A stretch of DNA of 64,000 nucleotides from Acanthosoma haemorrhoidale (lineage: Eukaryota; Arthropoda; Insecta; Hemiptera; Acanthosomatidae), in the NCBI GenBank assembly GCA_930367205.1, contig OV884015.1, positions 80,057,341-80,121,340 on the forward strand. Direction: 5' to 3'. Both the position numbers and the translations under genes were made by a program. Positions 41,768-54,275 of the stretch are shown here, one piece after another (position 1 is the first letter of the stretch; the number at the start of each line of letters is the position of its first letter). The notes below the pieces were generated by a model. That model worked only from the letters and a program-made list of their open reading frames with translations, made no database searches and was not told the DNA's origin.

Positions 41768-44700
41768 ATCGGTGACAGATGCTCCCTCGCCAGCACTCCT
41801 CTATGACTGAGCGAGTTGAAAGTAAAAGTATGTCAGGTTATGCTGAGTTACAAAAGCGGACTCCAAGAAGAACGCCCACTAGGAACTTTTGAAAGAGGCC
41901 GGTCGCAGTGGGTCACCGGATCTGGCCTAGTCGGGTCACTGATTCACTGATGGTCCACGCCTGAAAATAGATAGCCCTCTGCTAAGATTGAATTCAAATT
42001 GTAATTTTATATGATAAGTCCAATGAAGAGAGTTACAACTCTGTCCATCGAACCCAACCCACGGTGTCGTAACACATTCACTGGCAGGTGCAACAGTTTG
42101 TGATACCCCAACATATCAGGTGGTTTTTCTGGACTCATCAATATTTTATTAAAGTATATATAATTCATTTCTCGTCTGTTCTCATAATGCCTGGGACCAT
42201 TTAGTTAAAAAATCAATTCAAATGTGAATCGTCACGCAATTAAGAGTTTAAATTAATACTTCACAATGTAAGTTATCAAGTTTTCGATAGCCCTAAGCTG
42301 TCATCTTCTGTTGCTTGCACGTCTCCTTCATTACCACAAGCCACTTAACTTGAAGTACGGCAGTACATACGGGGCTTCCATACTGTATGGTTTGTGTCCG
42401 TTGTAGATTCATACATTTAAATCGATACTTCTCGATCTCACCACAATACTGTTTATTAAACAGTAGCGTTTTATGAAGTTACAACCGAACTTCGAGTGAA
42501 TTTGCAGGTTGTAGTGAGGGAAACGTGCGAGCAACTGAGGATAACAGCTTAAATTTGAAGAAAACGGCATTGTTTTCTCTCATTCCGTTTATTTAAAATT
42601 CATTTTTCCGACGGTTTATTTAAAATTAAGGACGCTTATAATCATGACTGTTTTTATTTATTTATTTTTTATGTATTATTTTTTTTTTTAATAACAACTG
42701 AAATAACATAATGTTAATCAGGAAGTTAAGAGCTATTATTCGTCACATCACATTTTTTATTTAATTAATTATATTTAATAATATTTTACTGAGATAACAG
42801 TTTGTTTTTTACTTGTAAAATTTTATATTTCTATGTCGAACTGGGGTCTCAAAAAGTACTTCATAAACAGGCAATTGGGACGAAATAAAATCTAGCAAAA
42901 TATATTTTCAAATACAAATAGAAGATATTTAATATAAATTTAGTATGCAATGATTATTTCCTGTCGTATCTGAGTAGAGGATAAACTAGTCTTACCTGGA
43001 ACGACGTTTAGCGTTGTTTCTGCCAATTACCTCCAGAAGCACCTGGACACTGTTGTTATTTGTTACATGACAGCTGGGCAGTGCCAAGCGTTTCACAAGC
43101 GGTGGCTTCTGCCGCATCAGCATCTAAACAACCAACGGAAATTTATCAACCTTCGTATTGCTTACCTATAGCAGCATATACTTACGCAACATTTGCTTCA
43201 TCTTTCGGCGTGTGTCATGGCACACATCGTTTATGCACTTTCTGCCAAATGAACAAAATAAACTTGATCTCAATAATAGCCCGTGACTGACATTATTTTC
43301 TTAGATGAAGAGAAACTCGATATTCTCAGAAAATTTGGTGATGATAAATAAAATGATATCCTCAAATCATAACACCTTTCAGTCATAGTTCATTCTGGAA
43401 TCATCATGGAAGGAAATTGCAACAAGACAATATGCCTGAAAGTGTTACAGAGATTGGGGTTAATTTATGGAATAAGGGATAGACCAATAGGATTGGTCTG
43501 GTGACACCGCCCACGCGATATCTTGATTTCACCTGATCCTATTCTATGAAGAAATAATGCCCCTACCCTGATACTATCGTTCCCAACTTTATGCTTACTA
43601 TTTCTCTTCGGCATCCGTACATTAACAGAGCCTCTAGCCTGTTTCTCTTTGCTGAAAGTCTGTTAAATGGCATCTCAGTAAAAAAAGCAGCATGCTTCAT
43701 AATTCAATTTAATATTGTACGAAACTTCGATTTATTCACCTACAACACATAACCTATACATATTCCCATTATTATTAATGATACGTTGTTCACGCTGAAC
43801 TCCACTAGATTAGAGAATCATTATGGACCTTTGAAGCACTTCGCAGGTTCCTTTCCTACTGACACTTAGCGAATGGCTTCTGGTTTCGCGAAGCGCTCTA
43901 TCAGTTCACCGGCTCATGATCGCCTCTTAAGCGATTCTCTTCACCGCTTACTACAAAAATATACAACAAGGTAAGGCTCAATTTATGGGTTTGTTAATAA
44001 TAAAAACGGGTGGGTTCCGTAAAAGCTTCTAATTCAGTAGTGATGTCTGCACCAAATTTGGCACGCTACCGTCAAGCGTGACATTAACAGGGTCGCTACT
44101 TTCCATTTCACGCGCTCGTTTACCATTCAATTTCAATTTTGATTGAGCTTTTCATTTATGTTGATTAGAGTCGTACCCTTCACAAAGGTACCTATAACAA
44201 TATTTCAACATTAAATGAGTGAGGTGCAAAGTTTACGTTACCAAGTCGTCAATCAAAACAAGTCACTCACTGCGAAAATAACCGTTATTAAATGGCTCAT
44301 AATTGGTTTGGTATACGTTGTACGGGTTCAAATACAGATGCCAAACAGCTTTGTCAAGGTGCCTTTGAGAGCATAAATTACCCGTTGTTAAGTGTTAGGT
44401 AAGACTTTCACGTGAAAGACCAGCCTGCAGTTGCTGGGATCCCCCAGATTGAATCACCTCTACAATTACGGCCTACGTTCATTAAAAATGCTTTCATTTT
44501 TTTTAGTATGCATTGTATTCATAAATAATTTTTTTATCGATTGATTTCTGCTGGTCGGGTAGTGATTGTTCTTGCAGTGTTTCCGGAGTTAGTCATATCC
44601 GGAAGTTAGACTGTACTTTCTATGCATATATTTTATTTATTGTTTAATTTTTCATTATTAGTTTACTTTATAAATTATTTAAAATCAGTTACATAATGTT

Positions 44701-45090
44701 AGCTAATTCAGGCAATGTGCACTACAAATAATGAATTAGCAAATTACCTTACAAGACATATGGCACAAGACATATACAAGGCAATATATGGTATTACCTT
44801 TTCCTTGTAAATTTAATAAAATCAATATCAAATTTCTCGAAGCCTTAAGTGCTGCCCCCCCCCCCCACAAAGCAAAAGGGGGAAGGTAGTACCTCGATTC
44901 CTAATATGAAATTAAGATAGCATCCATTTACTTACATGCCCACCACGTACAGGAACATAAGCGAAAAAAACAACTCTCGTACAATAAATAAACGGCCATT
45001 CTACTAAACTAGTTTTTGGAGAGTTTTATTTTCGGAGGATTTAAAAAAAAAAACTTTTCTAATTTACTCTAAATAACGAACGTGTTACGC
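41768..45090. other. Intergenic DNA, no gene recognised
   Basis: Includes the presumed promoter of the minus-strand secreted Gly/Pro-rich gene just above 41768, a GC-richer region at 43000-44450 without a convincing frame, and a C homopolymer near 44857. I see nothing else. Confidence 0.35.
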
Positions 45091-45094
45091 GAGG

Positions 45095-48000
45095 ATAGGC
45101 AACAAGATGAATTAATCAAAACGGCGTTACCACTGTTCTTTGTCGATCTTGTGCGAACACCTGGAGTGGAGAAGATATACGATCTAACACGCCTGTACTA
45201 CACTAGTATACAGGTCGAATAACCGTATCCCAAACGCGACATCGTCTAGTGCCGTAACTGCCGTAGGACAAAATCGTACCGCCACCACCCTCCCAGGTGT
45301 GTAAAGTGCAGTGGGCAGCACAAAAGTGGATTGTGTAAGAAGCCCCTGAAATAACCTGCAGTATGTATTCTATGTAATCAAGGCAACCCGGCCAACTATA
45401 AGGGCTGCGAAGCTTATAGAATTCTGAAGTCCAGGGTCGAACAACGTTGTCGGCTAGAACAAGAGAAGCAGTAGCTCAAGAAGCAGCAAGAAATTTGAGG
45501 CCTTCTGTCACTTTTGCCGATGCAGTCCGGAACAGAGAGCAGTCACAGGCACCGCCCACTCCCTGTCCACAAGTTCATCTTCCCCAGCATTCCGTTCATC
45601 CCGCCAACCCGCAAACTCTATCCCATACTCAACCACACATCTCGCATATTCCTCCACCTTCAAGTTCTTCGGATCTCACCAGCCTTTAAACCTCATTCCT
45701 TACAGAGTTCAGAACCCTAATTACCCCTCTCATTTCCCTTCTTACAAATCTTGTCTCCTACCTTATCCCCGTTAAACGAAATCCATAAGTCGATCCTTCC
45801 GGCTCCTTATCCATTCTACTTTGGAATGCGAATGGTGTTCGCACCCACACTAACGAACTGGCAGCACTACTCTACGACAAGAACATCGATGTAGCTCTCA
45901 TTACTGAAACAAGACCATTTACTGTTTGACAGTACCAGACTTATCGAACTAATGACCCAGATGGAAGAGCTCATGCAGGTACCGCTGCCATTGTTCATAA
46001 CTCCATATCCCATCACATAGTTCCTTTGGTAGCACATGATTTCCTTCAGTCCACTGTGGTGTCAATCAGCACCTTCACTTTCCCCCTTACTCTAGCATCA
46101 TTTTACTGCCCCCTGAATAATCCATTTCCTTTCTAGAATCCAGTCCCCCTTGTGGGTGGGGACATTAATGCGAAGCACCAAAACTGGGGGTCAAGATCCA
46201 CGAATACACGAGGACGTGCTTTGCTGTCTGCACTCACACGGAAACATTGCTTCACGATCTCTCCTGACACAGCCACGTATTGGCCACCGATCCCAACCGA
46301 AATCCAGATCTCCTTGACTTTTTCTTCTACAATAGTTTAGGAACACTAAACTATTCATTCACACGCCTCCATGACCTCTCCTCCGATCATAGCCCTTTAT
46401 TATTAACCATTTCCCTAAGATCAATTAACTAACTGCCTCCTCCTTCATTTATTAGGGACCCAGTCAATTGGGACCAATTCCGCAAGCTTCTTACATATTC
46501 CGTAGACATAAAAGTATCCCTGAAAACATCCCAAGACCTAGACGATGCAGTGCATTCTTTCACTACTCTGGTTCAGAGGTCGGCTTGGGAGGCATCATCG
46601 CCCCACTGCCATCCAAAAATTCACAATCAAAATATTTTACCACAGCATCTCAAAGACCTAATCCGATCCAAACGCTACTCTAGAACAGTGTGGCAAAGGT
46701 CCCGACATCCTGCCGATCGCCGCTCGTACAATCAGTACTGCAGATTGGTGAAGCGGCAATTGGCATCCCTCCGTTGCGCTTCTTTCAATTCCACCTGTCT
46801 TCTCTGTCTACCAGGGATAACCCTGTGGAATGTAACTAATAAAATCCTAAAGCATCATCCTGTTTCATACCCACTCTGATGTGTTCACAGTGATGATGGC
46901 TCCTGGGTGGCTTCGGATGGGGTTGGTCGGAAGAATTCGCTCTGTATCTTTCCTATACATTCACACCTCACCTTTCTAATCAAAAAAATTCTCATAACAC
47001 AACTTTTGAAGATTTCCTCACTTCACCTGAGGTCAAATACCTTCTGAAATACTTACCTTACCGAAAATCCACTGGATATGATCTCCCTACTCCTCAAATT
47101 CTCAACATCCTCCTAAAGCCATAATCTTCCTAACCTACATCTATAATTGCATTATTCGAACGACGCACTTTCCTCTCCTCATTGGAGACATGCCATTATT
47201 GTCCTATTCGCCAAACCTGGTAAACCACCCAATGATGTCTCATCTTACCGTCTAATTAGCCCTCTCCCTAATACTCCCTATCCTCTCAAAAATATTTGAA
47301 AAACTCCTATTAAAACGTCTACTTTCAATTGTTGAATCCAAACACCTTTTTCCTACACCCCAGTTTGGTTTCCGTCAACGACATTCCACTGCTCAACAAG
47401 GCCTTCACGTTGTTTATCACATTTCCTCAGCCCTTGAAACCAAACAGTATTGCACTGCTGCATTTCTGGACATAGCTCAAGCTTTTGACAGGGTTTGGCA
47501 CGCAGGTTTGCTTTACAAGCTCAAAAGACTTAAATTTACCACTGACTCTTTTCCTAATCCTACATTCCTACCTTTCAAACCGCTTCTTTCAAGTCCGCTG
47601 TGGTAATGAATATTCCTACTACTATCCCATAAAAGCAGGAGTTCAACAGGGCAGTGTCCTGGGTCCAATCTTCTATAACCTATACACCACTGATGTCCCC
47701 TCTACCCCCAATACCTTCTTGGCAACATTTTCAGATGACACTGCAGTCTTGTCAACCCACTCAGACCCCGATATAGCATCCCATAACCTTCAAAAACACC
47801 TTGAGATCGAGTATTGGTGCAACCGTTGGTGGATCAAAGTTAATGAGGCAAAATGTTCCCACATCACCTTCACTCTCCGTCGCGTCTTGTCCAATAGTTT
47901 ATTTTAATTCCTTTCCTCTCCCTGTATCCGAGACAGTACGGTAATAAGGCGTCCATCTCGACAAACGACTGACCTTGAACCCACACACGAGGCTAAAAAG

Positions 48001-48565
48001 ACAAAAACTAAACAGACGCTTTGGACAACTGTACAGACTACTTCAAAGTCAGCAACAAAACCCTTCATAACGATCTTTATATACTTTTCATTCTTGAACT
48101 CATCCCTTCCAAATTCATGAAATTCCATAGCAACCTATCCAACCACCCTAATCCCGTAGCACAGTCATTGCACTGCCCCACTCATCCCTATAATCCTCCT
48201 TGGAGGCTGAAACGGCAGTGGTCTCGTGACCTGCTATAAATGGGTGACAGTGGGAGTCCTGGCAATGGCCAGTTTTTCCAATCATGTCCTGAGCGTATGT
48301 GGCTCTCGCGCTCTTCGCCAGCCTCCACTGGTTCGTATCCGGGGAAGCTACTGACGGGGGAGCGTGGGGGACTCTCAAAGACTCCGTTTCCTCTTTTCCA
48401 TGTGAGGGAGGTGACAACCATGTGGATTTGGACGGCCTCTGGGCAGTTTGTAAATATTCTATGAATGTGCGAGTGAATGATAAATTGTAATTATGGTATG
48501 AATGTGAACATTTATCTCAATTGCTTACTGCCAAACAAGGCAGTTTTAGCACAATAAAGAAGTTA
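45095..48565 (+). mobile_element. Near-full-length Jockey-like LINE-A, decayed
   Basis: About 3.5 kb with broken frames. In order: a gag-like ORF1 with the FFVDLVRTPGVEKIYDL region and zinc knuckles (CVKCSGQHKSGLC and CILC-PANYKGC, about 45240-45420); an APE-type endonuclease starting LLWNANGVRTHTNELAALL (about 45820), with ITETRP and GGDINAKHQNWGSR (about 46155); a reverse transcriptase with AFLDIAQAFDRVWH, AGVQQGSVLGPIF and FSDDTAVL (about 47728); then a 3' untranslated region and tail ending CACAATAAAG. The D in place of A in the catalytic box and many stops and frameshifts show it is inactive. ORF1, endonuclease, RT and the non-LTR 3' end place it near the Jockey clade. Its 5' end is approximate. 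Confidence 0.8.
47485..47907 (+). pseudogene. LINE-A reverse transcriptase, longest open segment
   Basis: A 141-codon open piece of the LINE-A RT palm. It contains the QQGSVLGPIFYNLYTTD motif and the catalytic FSDDTAVL box, followed by the thumb-side motif WCNRWWIKVNEAKC. It is framed by stops and frameshifts within the element and is not an independent gene. Confidence 0.75.
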
Positions 48566-48694
48566 TATGTAAAACTTACTCTAGTTGAATGTTTAGATTC
48601 AACACTCTTGTTGAATAATTGGAATACGTGATTTAAATAGGATGCCATTTCACTACTAACATCTCCTGAGCCCAGTGCATCAGAGTAAAGTTAC

Positions 48695-48789
48695 CTTGCT
48701 AAAAATATCACAATTACTTATTGCCCAATAAGGCAGATTGTGATTTTATCACAATAAAGCAGTTTTTCTAGTATCTTGCTAAAAAATAT
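48695..48789 (+). mobile_element. 66-bp tail-only LINE-A insertion with TSD
   Basis: CTTGCTAAAAATAT at 48695-48708 and CTTGCTAAAAAATAT at 48775-48789 flank 66 bp (48709-48774) that consist only of the LINE-A tail: CACAATTACTTATTGCCC, AGGCAGATTG, ATCACAATAAAGC. This is an extreme 5' truncation. Confidence 0.8.
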
Positions 48790-48951
48790 TCAATTAATTT
48801 ACGCAGAGTCACAATTGTCTCTAAACCCAATTATTTGAATGGTCGTGGAAGTGGAAGGATATAAATTATATCAACTAGAATTTCATACACAATATATTTT
48901 ATTAAGAGTGTTTTAATATGAATAAGGCTAACGTATGAATAATGACTAAAA

Positions 48952-49320
48952 ATGATGAAAATAGGTGTAGCTAACAATAAAAAATATTTCGTACTTCTAA
49001 CAACAATGACTTCAAAAGTTGATGGGTCCAGATCAAGAAAAAGTCCTCATCCCTATGTCTGGTCACAGAAGTTTAAGATCCGCTCTGGAACTTGGCCTCA
49101 AAACGAACTGTTTTTTGCTGCTTCGTCTGATGTACTTTTGGGCCTAGTATTAAGGAATATGACCGTGAACAAGTCAGTATGTGACTCAAAACACTGTCGA
49201 AGTCCTCCTGAGTCTCATATCCCTTCTGGCAGTTCGTTTTGTGACACAAAAAGGAGGGTTGTAATCTGTCCTCGAATCTGTCTTTATGAGGGACCATAAA
49301 ATAATCACATGAATCCATTT
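48952..49320. other. Unidentified open region
   Basis: Open on both strands for about 80-115 codons, with two Cys/His-containing minus-strand segments. I recognise no domain. It could be a repeat remnant or a chance frame in a GC-richer patch. Confidence 0.2.
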
Positions 49321-49329
49321 GGGTTCTTC

Positions 49330-49442
49330 AAAAGCACATCTATTGTATGAATGAGAGCATATATCTTAATTACTTATTGCCTTATAAAAGGCAGATTGTA
49401 ATTATTGCACAATAAAGGAATTATACTACTAAAAGCACATCT
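49330..49442 (+). mobile_element. 89-bp tail-only LINE-A insertion with TSD
   Basis: A perfect 12-bp duplication, AAAAGCACATCT, at 49330-49341 and 49431-49442 flanks 89 bp that match only the LINE-A tail: TGTATGAATGAGAGC, TTGCC-TTATAAAA-GGCA, then CACAATAAAG. This copy sharply defines the retrotransposed 3' end. Confidence 0.88.
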
Positions 49443-51429
49443 GCGACCATCTATACCTGATAGTGCCTTTTAGCTCCCACCACTCAAATTCCATCTCTTA
49501 ATATTAATTCTAATTATACAACATTACATTTACATATCGGGGTCGAACCCATATAATAACTTTTTATCGTTCTTTCTCCCCCCTCCCCCGATCTTAAGAT
49601 GTATGTGTTTTGGTGTTCGTTCTTTTGTTTAATTTTTTCCTCCCATGACATACACAATCGATATTTTGCCACCTAACCAGAATGATTATTTTTGTCAATC
49701 GTCTGGTAAAAATAAAATCTAGCTCACTCAGATTAGAATCTAACTTCAAGTTTAAGGGACAGACATAAGGACTAGTATTCCGAGATAGGATTAAAGAAAT
49801 TCTTCTTCACAAACATACCGTCAGCATCGAATAACATCAACATTAATAAGAATAAAATAAGAAGTGTCTAATCTAACATGTCTTGGACTTTAACCTTTTT
49901 TTTTCTTCCCAGATTCAATTTTTGTGTTAGAAAGATTAACAATAGCTCTTCAAGCTTGACTGCCTACAAAGAGTTTTCACATCCAATTTTAATTTTAATC
50001 TGATCTTCAAACGAATTATAACGAGTGGAATAGCATTGTCATTATGTGACGGCAACAAGTGATTTCGAAACTGAAAGCTTAATTCACCGTGTGCCTGTAA
50101 AATATTCGTCGGTTACAACAGGGCGAAATGAATAACAATTGTATGCGTGATTTCAATTGACAAAATGTTTAATCTTAAAATTAGTTATAAAATGGCATAG
50201 ACAAGGAAGATCTTATAGAAATATTACAGAAACAAAAACACACAAGTATAACTTAAAACTGACAAATGAAGGTTATAAGGAAGCTTGTTTATAAAATTTC
50301 TTGGTTCACTGTATTGAGTATAGAGTTTAGTAGTCGCTTGCACGTTAAACTGGGCAACCTAGTGCATCTTATGGTGACGTTCTTCTGTATAAGAGATGAA
50401 ATAAGGAGAGAGTAGAAGGTGGAGTCGAGCATTGTTGATTGGGTTGGGAGACCCTGGCAAACTCAACTTATAAAAAAACTTAAAAAAAAAGCTCTACTCC
50501 ATAAAGCCACTCAATCTTTATAGATTTAAAATAAAACGGATAATAGATTTTATATCTATGTCTAGACCGTAAATCTGTTAAAAAGTACTTTGCTGTCCAC
50601 CAGAATTCAAGCCCGTCCAGTTTTCTATTGAGAGGTAACTTTTTTTTTTTTTCTGTTAAGCTAACTAATTTACTTGTCAGATGTCATCGCCAACCCCAGG
50701 TGCAACCGCTCTAACAACCCTATTTCCATGTCAAAGGTGTCGCAAGGACTACCCTTCTGTCTCAGGTCCGTGGGATGGTCGCACGTTTGTGCAACTTGCC
50801 CAGAAAGTTGTATAATGTCGAAAGGTCGTTGTTAAATGGCTATATAACGTTTCGCGGCCTGAACATTTCACATCCTTCTTGTTTTAAATATTAATCGTCG
50901 ACTTATAAGTCAACGTTGTAATGGTAAATGCACGATGGTAAATGCTATAAAAGAACTTTTACAACACACTAACAAGCCTAAAACGAAGATTTATTTTTCT
51001 CAAATTACTTATACAGCAATTTGACCAGCGATAGTAGATAATTTCGTTTCATTCACTATTAAATCATAGATTTTATTACGGGGGGAAGGTATTTAATTCG
51101 TCGTAAGTGACTTTTTTTTAAAAGAGTATAAGTCATATTGTACCATTAAAAGTAAAGGACGTGTTTTCAAAGGAATAATAAAAAGCTACAAAAAATTTTC
51201 TTTAGCTGGAATTGCTTCTCTGAACAGACATTCTTTTTGATTTATGGCTCAATGAGTTTCAAAAGGTTATATGTATATTTACATGACATTCATTTGCATG
51301 TTGAATATGTGTAAACTGCCAACAAAACTATTTTTATATATATGAGACAAATGAGCGATTATTTCTAAAATTCTCTGTTTTCAAATAATCCATACTTTTA
51401 TTAGCAAACAACAATCATTATATAAAATT
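49443..51429. other. Intergenic DNA, no gene recognised
   Basis: AT-rich. A short Cys-containing frame from the ATG at 50681 (MSSPTPGATALT, then FPCQRCRKDYPSVSG) resembles part of a zinc finger but stops after about 44 codons. No other signal was seen. Confidence 0.35.
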
Positions 51430-53115
51430 ACAAACTGTCTTTTATTGGGAAATAAGTAGCTGCGATCAGTAGTCTCATTCATACCATACGTACAGTTATT
51501 TTTTCTTTTTTTTTTTTTCTTTCATAGCCCCTTCAAATTTACAGATAATTATATATAATACATATTAGTTATACAATACATTATACGTGACTGGACTAAA
51601 CTGACTAATAAAGGTGATGGGGCTCACCTTTTTGATCAATCTTAAAACTAACTTACATACTAATTCTTAACCTAATTTTTCACCGACAGTCTGTTGCCAT
51701 CGATGCGGGTGGGGTCATAGTGTTAAACACTGGGTTTGTCCGGTGCTGAAACGAGTCAAAAAAACGTAATGTGCCTCCGGCGGATGAATTCACCCACGGC
51801 ACACCAAGCAACGGGTGCAGATCAGGGTTCTTCAACCTCTCGAAAGAGGTGTGTCGGACCACTTTTCGCATGATCCCATTCTGGAAGTGCTGGAGACATT
51901 TGGCTGCATTGTCAGTCAAGTGGGTAAATGCGGGGCACCGTACAGCAGAGCTGGCCGGAGGACACATTTATATATCATCAATTTGAGACGAAGCGACAGG
52001 TTAGGTGAAGCAAGTGCGATAGCCACCGGTAAGACCTTTGTCGTACTTTTTAATTTTTATTTGTAATTTATAACTAAAATGAGTAGAGAAATGGAGATGC
52101 CTATCCATTTTTATACCCAAATAGTGCATTGAGAAAGCTGGTGAGTTCTCTTGCCCTCCTATGCTGTACGATTTTGGCAAGGATTTTTTCCCCTTTTGAA
52201 GGGAGAAGATTGCGCAGTCGGTCTTCCCGGCGTTTACACTGATGTTTAACATGCCCAGTCTGTCACTGATAACGTTACAAACTGACTTGGCGTGTGTAAG
52301 AGCTCTTTGTGCACTCATGCTGCTGCTGTAAACCGCAATGTCGTCGGCGAAAGCGATTACAGTAGCTTTCTTATAATTTGTCCCAACAATTTCAGATGTG
52401 TACATGCTGCAAAGAACCGGAGACAGAACCGCACCATGAGGAACTCCACAAGTCAGAGGGAATGGGTTAGAGAGGCAACCACCCACCCGTACCCTCACCG
52501 GTCTGTTCTTCAAGAACGAAACCAACGTGGTGTATAGCTGCTCTGGGCATTCCCAGTCACAAAGCTGTCGGCACGGCATCCCGTGGGACACTGAGTCGAA
52601 AGCCTAGGTGCAGTCCCCGAGATCATAGCAGTTGCTGTATTCTTGTTGATACCGAGGGTGGCTTCCGTTTCAACAAGCGGATGTTCTGTACTCAGATGAG
52701 CCTGAAAACCTGTCTGCTCGTACGGAATGATAGCATTTTCCGAACAGAACTCCTTCAGGTAGTTCAGTATTATCTTTTCGAGAATCTTCCCCATGTGAGG
52801 GAGGAGACTAATCGGGCGATAGTGAGCTGGGTGGTTGCCTCTCTTTGTGGGCTTGCGCAGCGGGAACAAGACAGCTTGTTTCCACGGTGTCGGGAAGTAT
52901 CGCAACCTGATACATGAATTATACAGGTTAACGAGTTGGGCAATTCCTCTCCTCGGCAGCTGTTTCAGCAACACCGTTTGCACCCCGTCGCCCCCTGGTG
53001 CTCGGTTTCCCTGACACCGGCGAAGAATCGCCTTGAGCTGCTTCGGGGAGACAAACATATAGTTCTGGCGTGTCCTCTGGTGCTGAGGTTCGTGGTAGTT
53101 ACCTGTCATTACCTG
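51430..53115 (-). mobile_element. 5'-truncated Jockey-like LINE-B
   Basis: Reading the minus strand from 53109: NRAPGGDGVQTVLLKQLP, WKQAVLFPLRKPTKRG, YRPISLLPHMGKILEKI, then GVPHGAVLSPVLCSMYTSE, the catalytic FADDIAVYSSS box, and a C-terminal region ending near 51680. These are reverse-transcriptase motifs of a non-LTR element distinct from LINE-A in sequence. The frame is broken near 52510-52620 and again near 52000, so it is inactive. The 3' untranslated region (51680-51430) ends in a tail that resembles that of LINE-A (TTATTTCCCAATAAAAGAC). No endonuclease part is present. Clade placement is by motif style. Confidence 0.75.
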
Positions 53116-53125
53116 TGATGATTAA

Positions 53126-53365
53126 GAGTGTTCATAACAGTTATTCATTTTTTTTTTTTTCTTTAATAGCCCCTTTAAGTTTACAGATAATTATATATAA
53201 TTATAGATCCTCAGGTGAATCTATTTACAAATTATTTTGTATTTCCTGTAGCATCACTACATTATATACAGGGTTTGCTATTTTATAGAAATTATATAAT
53301 GAATTAACAAGTATAATGATATACAGTATACGTGACTGGACTAAACTGACTAATAAAGGTGATGG
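53126..53365 (-). repeat. Second copy of the LINE-B 3' untranslated repeat
   Basis: Shares with 51490-51628 the poly-T stretch, TAGCCCCTT, AGTTTACAGATAATTATAT and GTGACTGGACTAAACTGAC-TAATAAAGGTGATGG. Relative to that copy it has about 95 extra bases in the middle. It sits directly upstream (minus sense) of the LINE-B body. Confidence 0.7.
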
Positions 53366-53960
53366 CCACAGACACTCAGGACATGATTAGAGAAACTGGA
53401 CATTGCCAGGAATCCCACTGACACGTATTTGTAGTAGGTCACGAGGTCACTGCCGCTTTAGTCTCCGATGATGACTATTGGGATGGGTGGCGCAACGTAA
53501 TGACTGTGGTAGGGAGTGGGAGGATAAATTTCGATGGAATTTCATGAACTTGGAAGGGATGAGTTCCCTCATTCATTGGAAGCATGTAGGGTGTATTAAA
53601 ATCGTTATGAACAGTTTTGTTGCTGACCTAATAAGGGTCATTAACTATTGTTCTCAGGACTTTTGATTGATAGGATTGGATGCGCTTGATGTTCGACTTT
53701 TTGCTGTCCCCCAGAGCTCTATCCCGTATGTCCAGATTGGCTTTAGTATAACTTTGTAAATTTGTAATTTATTTTTTATTGAGAGATGGGATTCAAGTAG
53801 TCTGTATAGTTGTCCAAAGCGTCTGTTAAGTTATTGTATTTTTAGCCTTTTGTCGAGATGGAAACCTAAATACCGTACTGTCTTTGATACAGGAAGAGGG
53901 ATGGAATTAACAAAAACTAGTGGACGGGGCTAAAGGCAGAGGGTAAAGGTGATGGGGACA
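53366..53960 (-). mobile_element. LINE-A 3' fragment joined to the LINE-B 3' repeat
   Basis: The reverse complement matches the LINE-A end (ACTCAGGACATGATTAGAGA, ATGAACTTGGAAGGGATGAG, CTCAGGACTTTTGATTGA). At about 53365 it passes directly into the LINE-B 3' repeat instead of the LINE-A tail. Confidence 0.65.
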
Positions 53961-54275
53961 CTAAATAATCCATATTGTTTTGTTTTCACCTATAATAATG
54001 TTGCACATATATCCGCTTAACCCTCCGAATACCAGGTGAACCCATTCCTTGGTTTTAGTATGTTATGCTCTTAAATCAGAGGTATATTTATGAAATTAGA
54101 TTACATTATTCCTTTAACTAACTGTGACGAATTCGCGTTGTCGGTTTGGAAGATTTGCATGATTCGATCTATGGCGATTTTTTTTTTACAAAAAGCACTT
54201 GGAATTTTATGTCTGCAAATTTTTATGTAAGGTTTTATTTATTCATCTTACAATGTTTACTGTAATTAGCCAAAG

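Noticed and set aside
43060..43290. 76-codon frame with Ala/Ser-rich start
   Set aside because: No ATG at its start, no recognised domain, no splice support; likely chance in a GC-richer patch.
47904..48490. Several 63-89 codon frames on both strands of the LINE-A 3' untranslated region
   Set aside because: The same region recurs in several copies without frame conservation, so it is non-coding element sequence.
52292..52917. Plus-strand frames inside LINE-B
   Set aside because: They are antisense to the reverse transcriptase motifs that read clearly on the minus strand.
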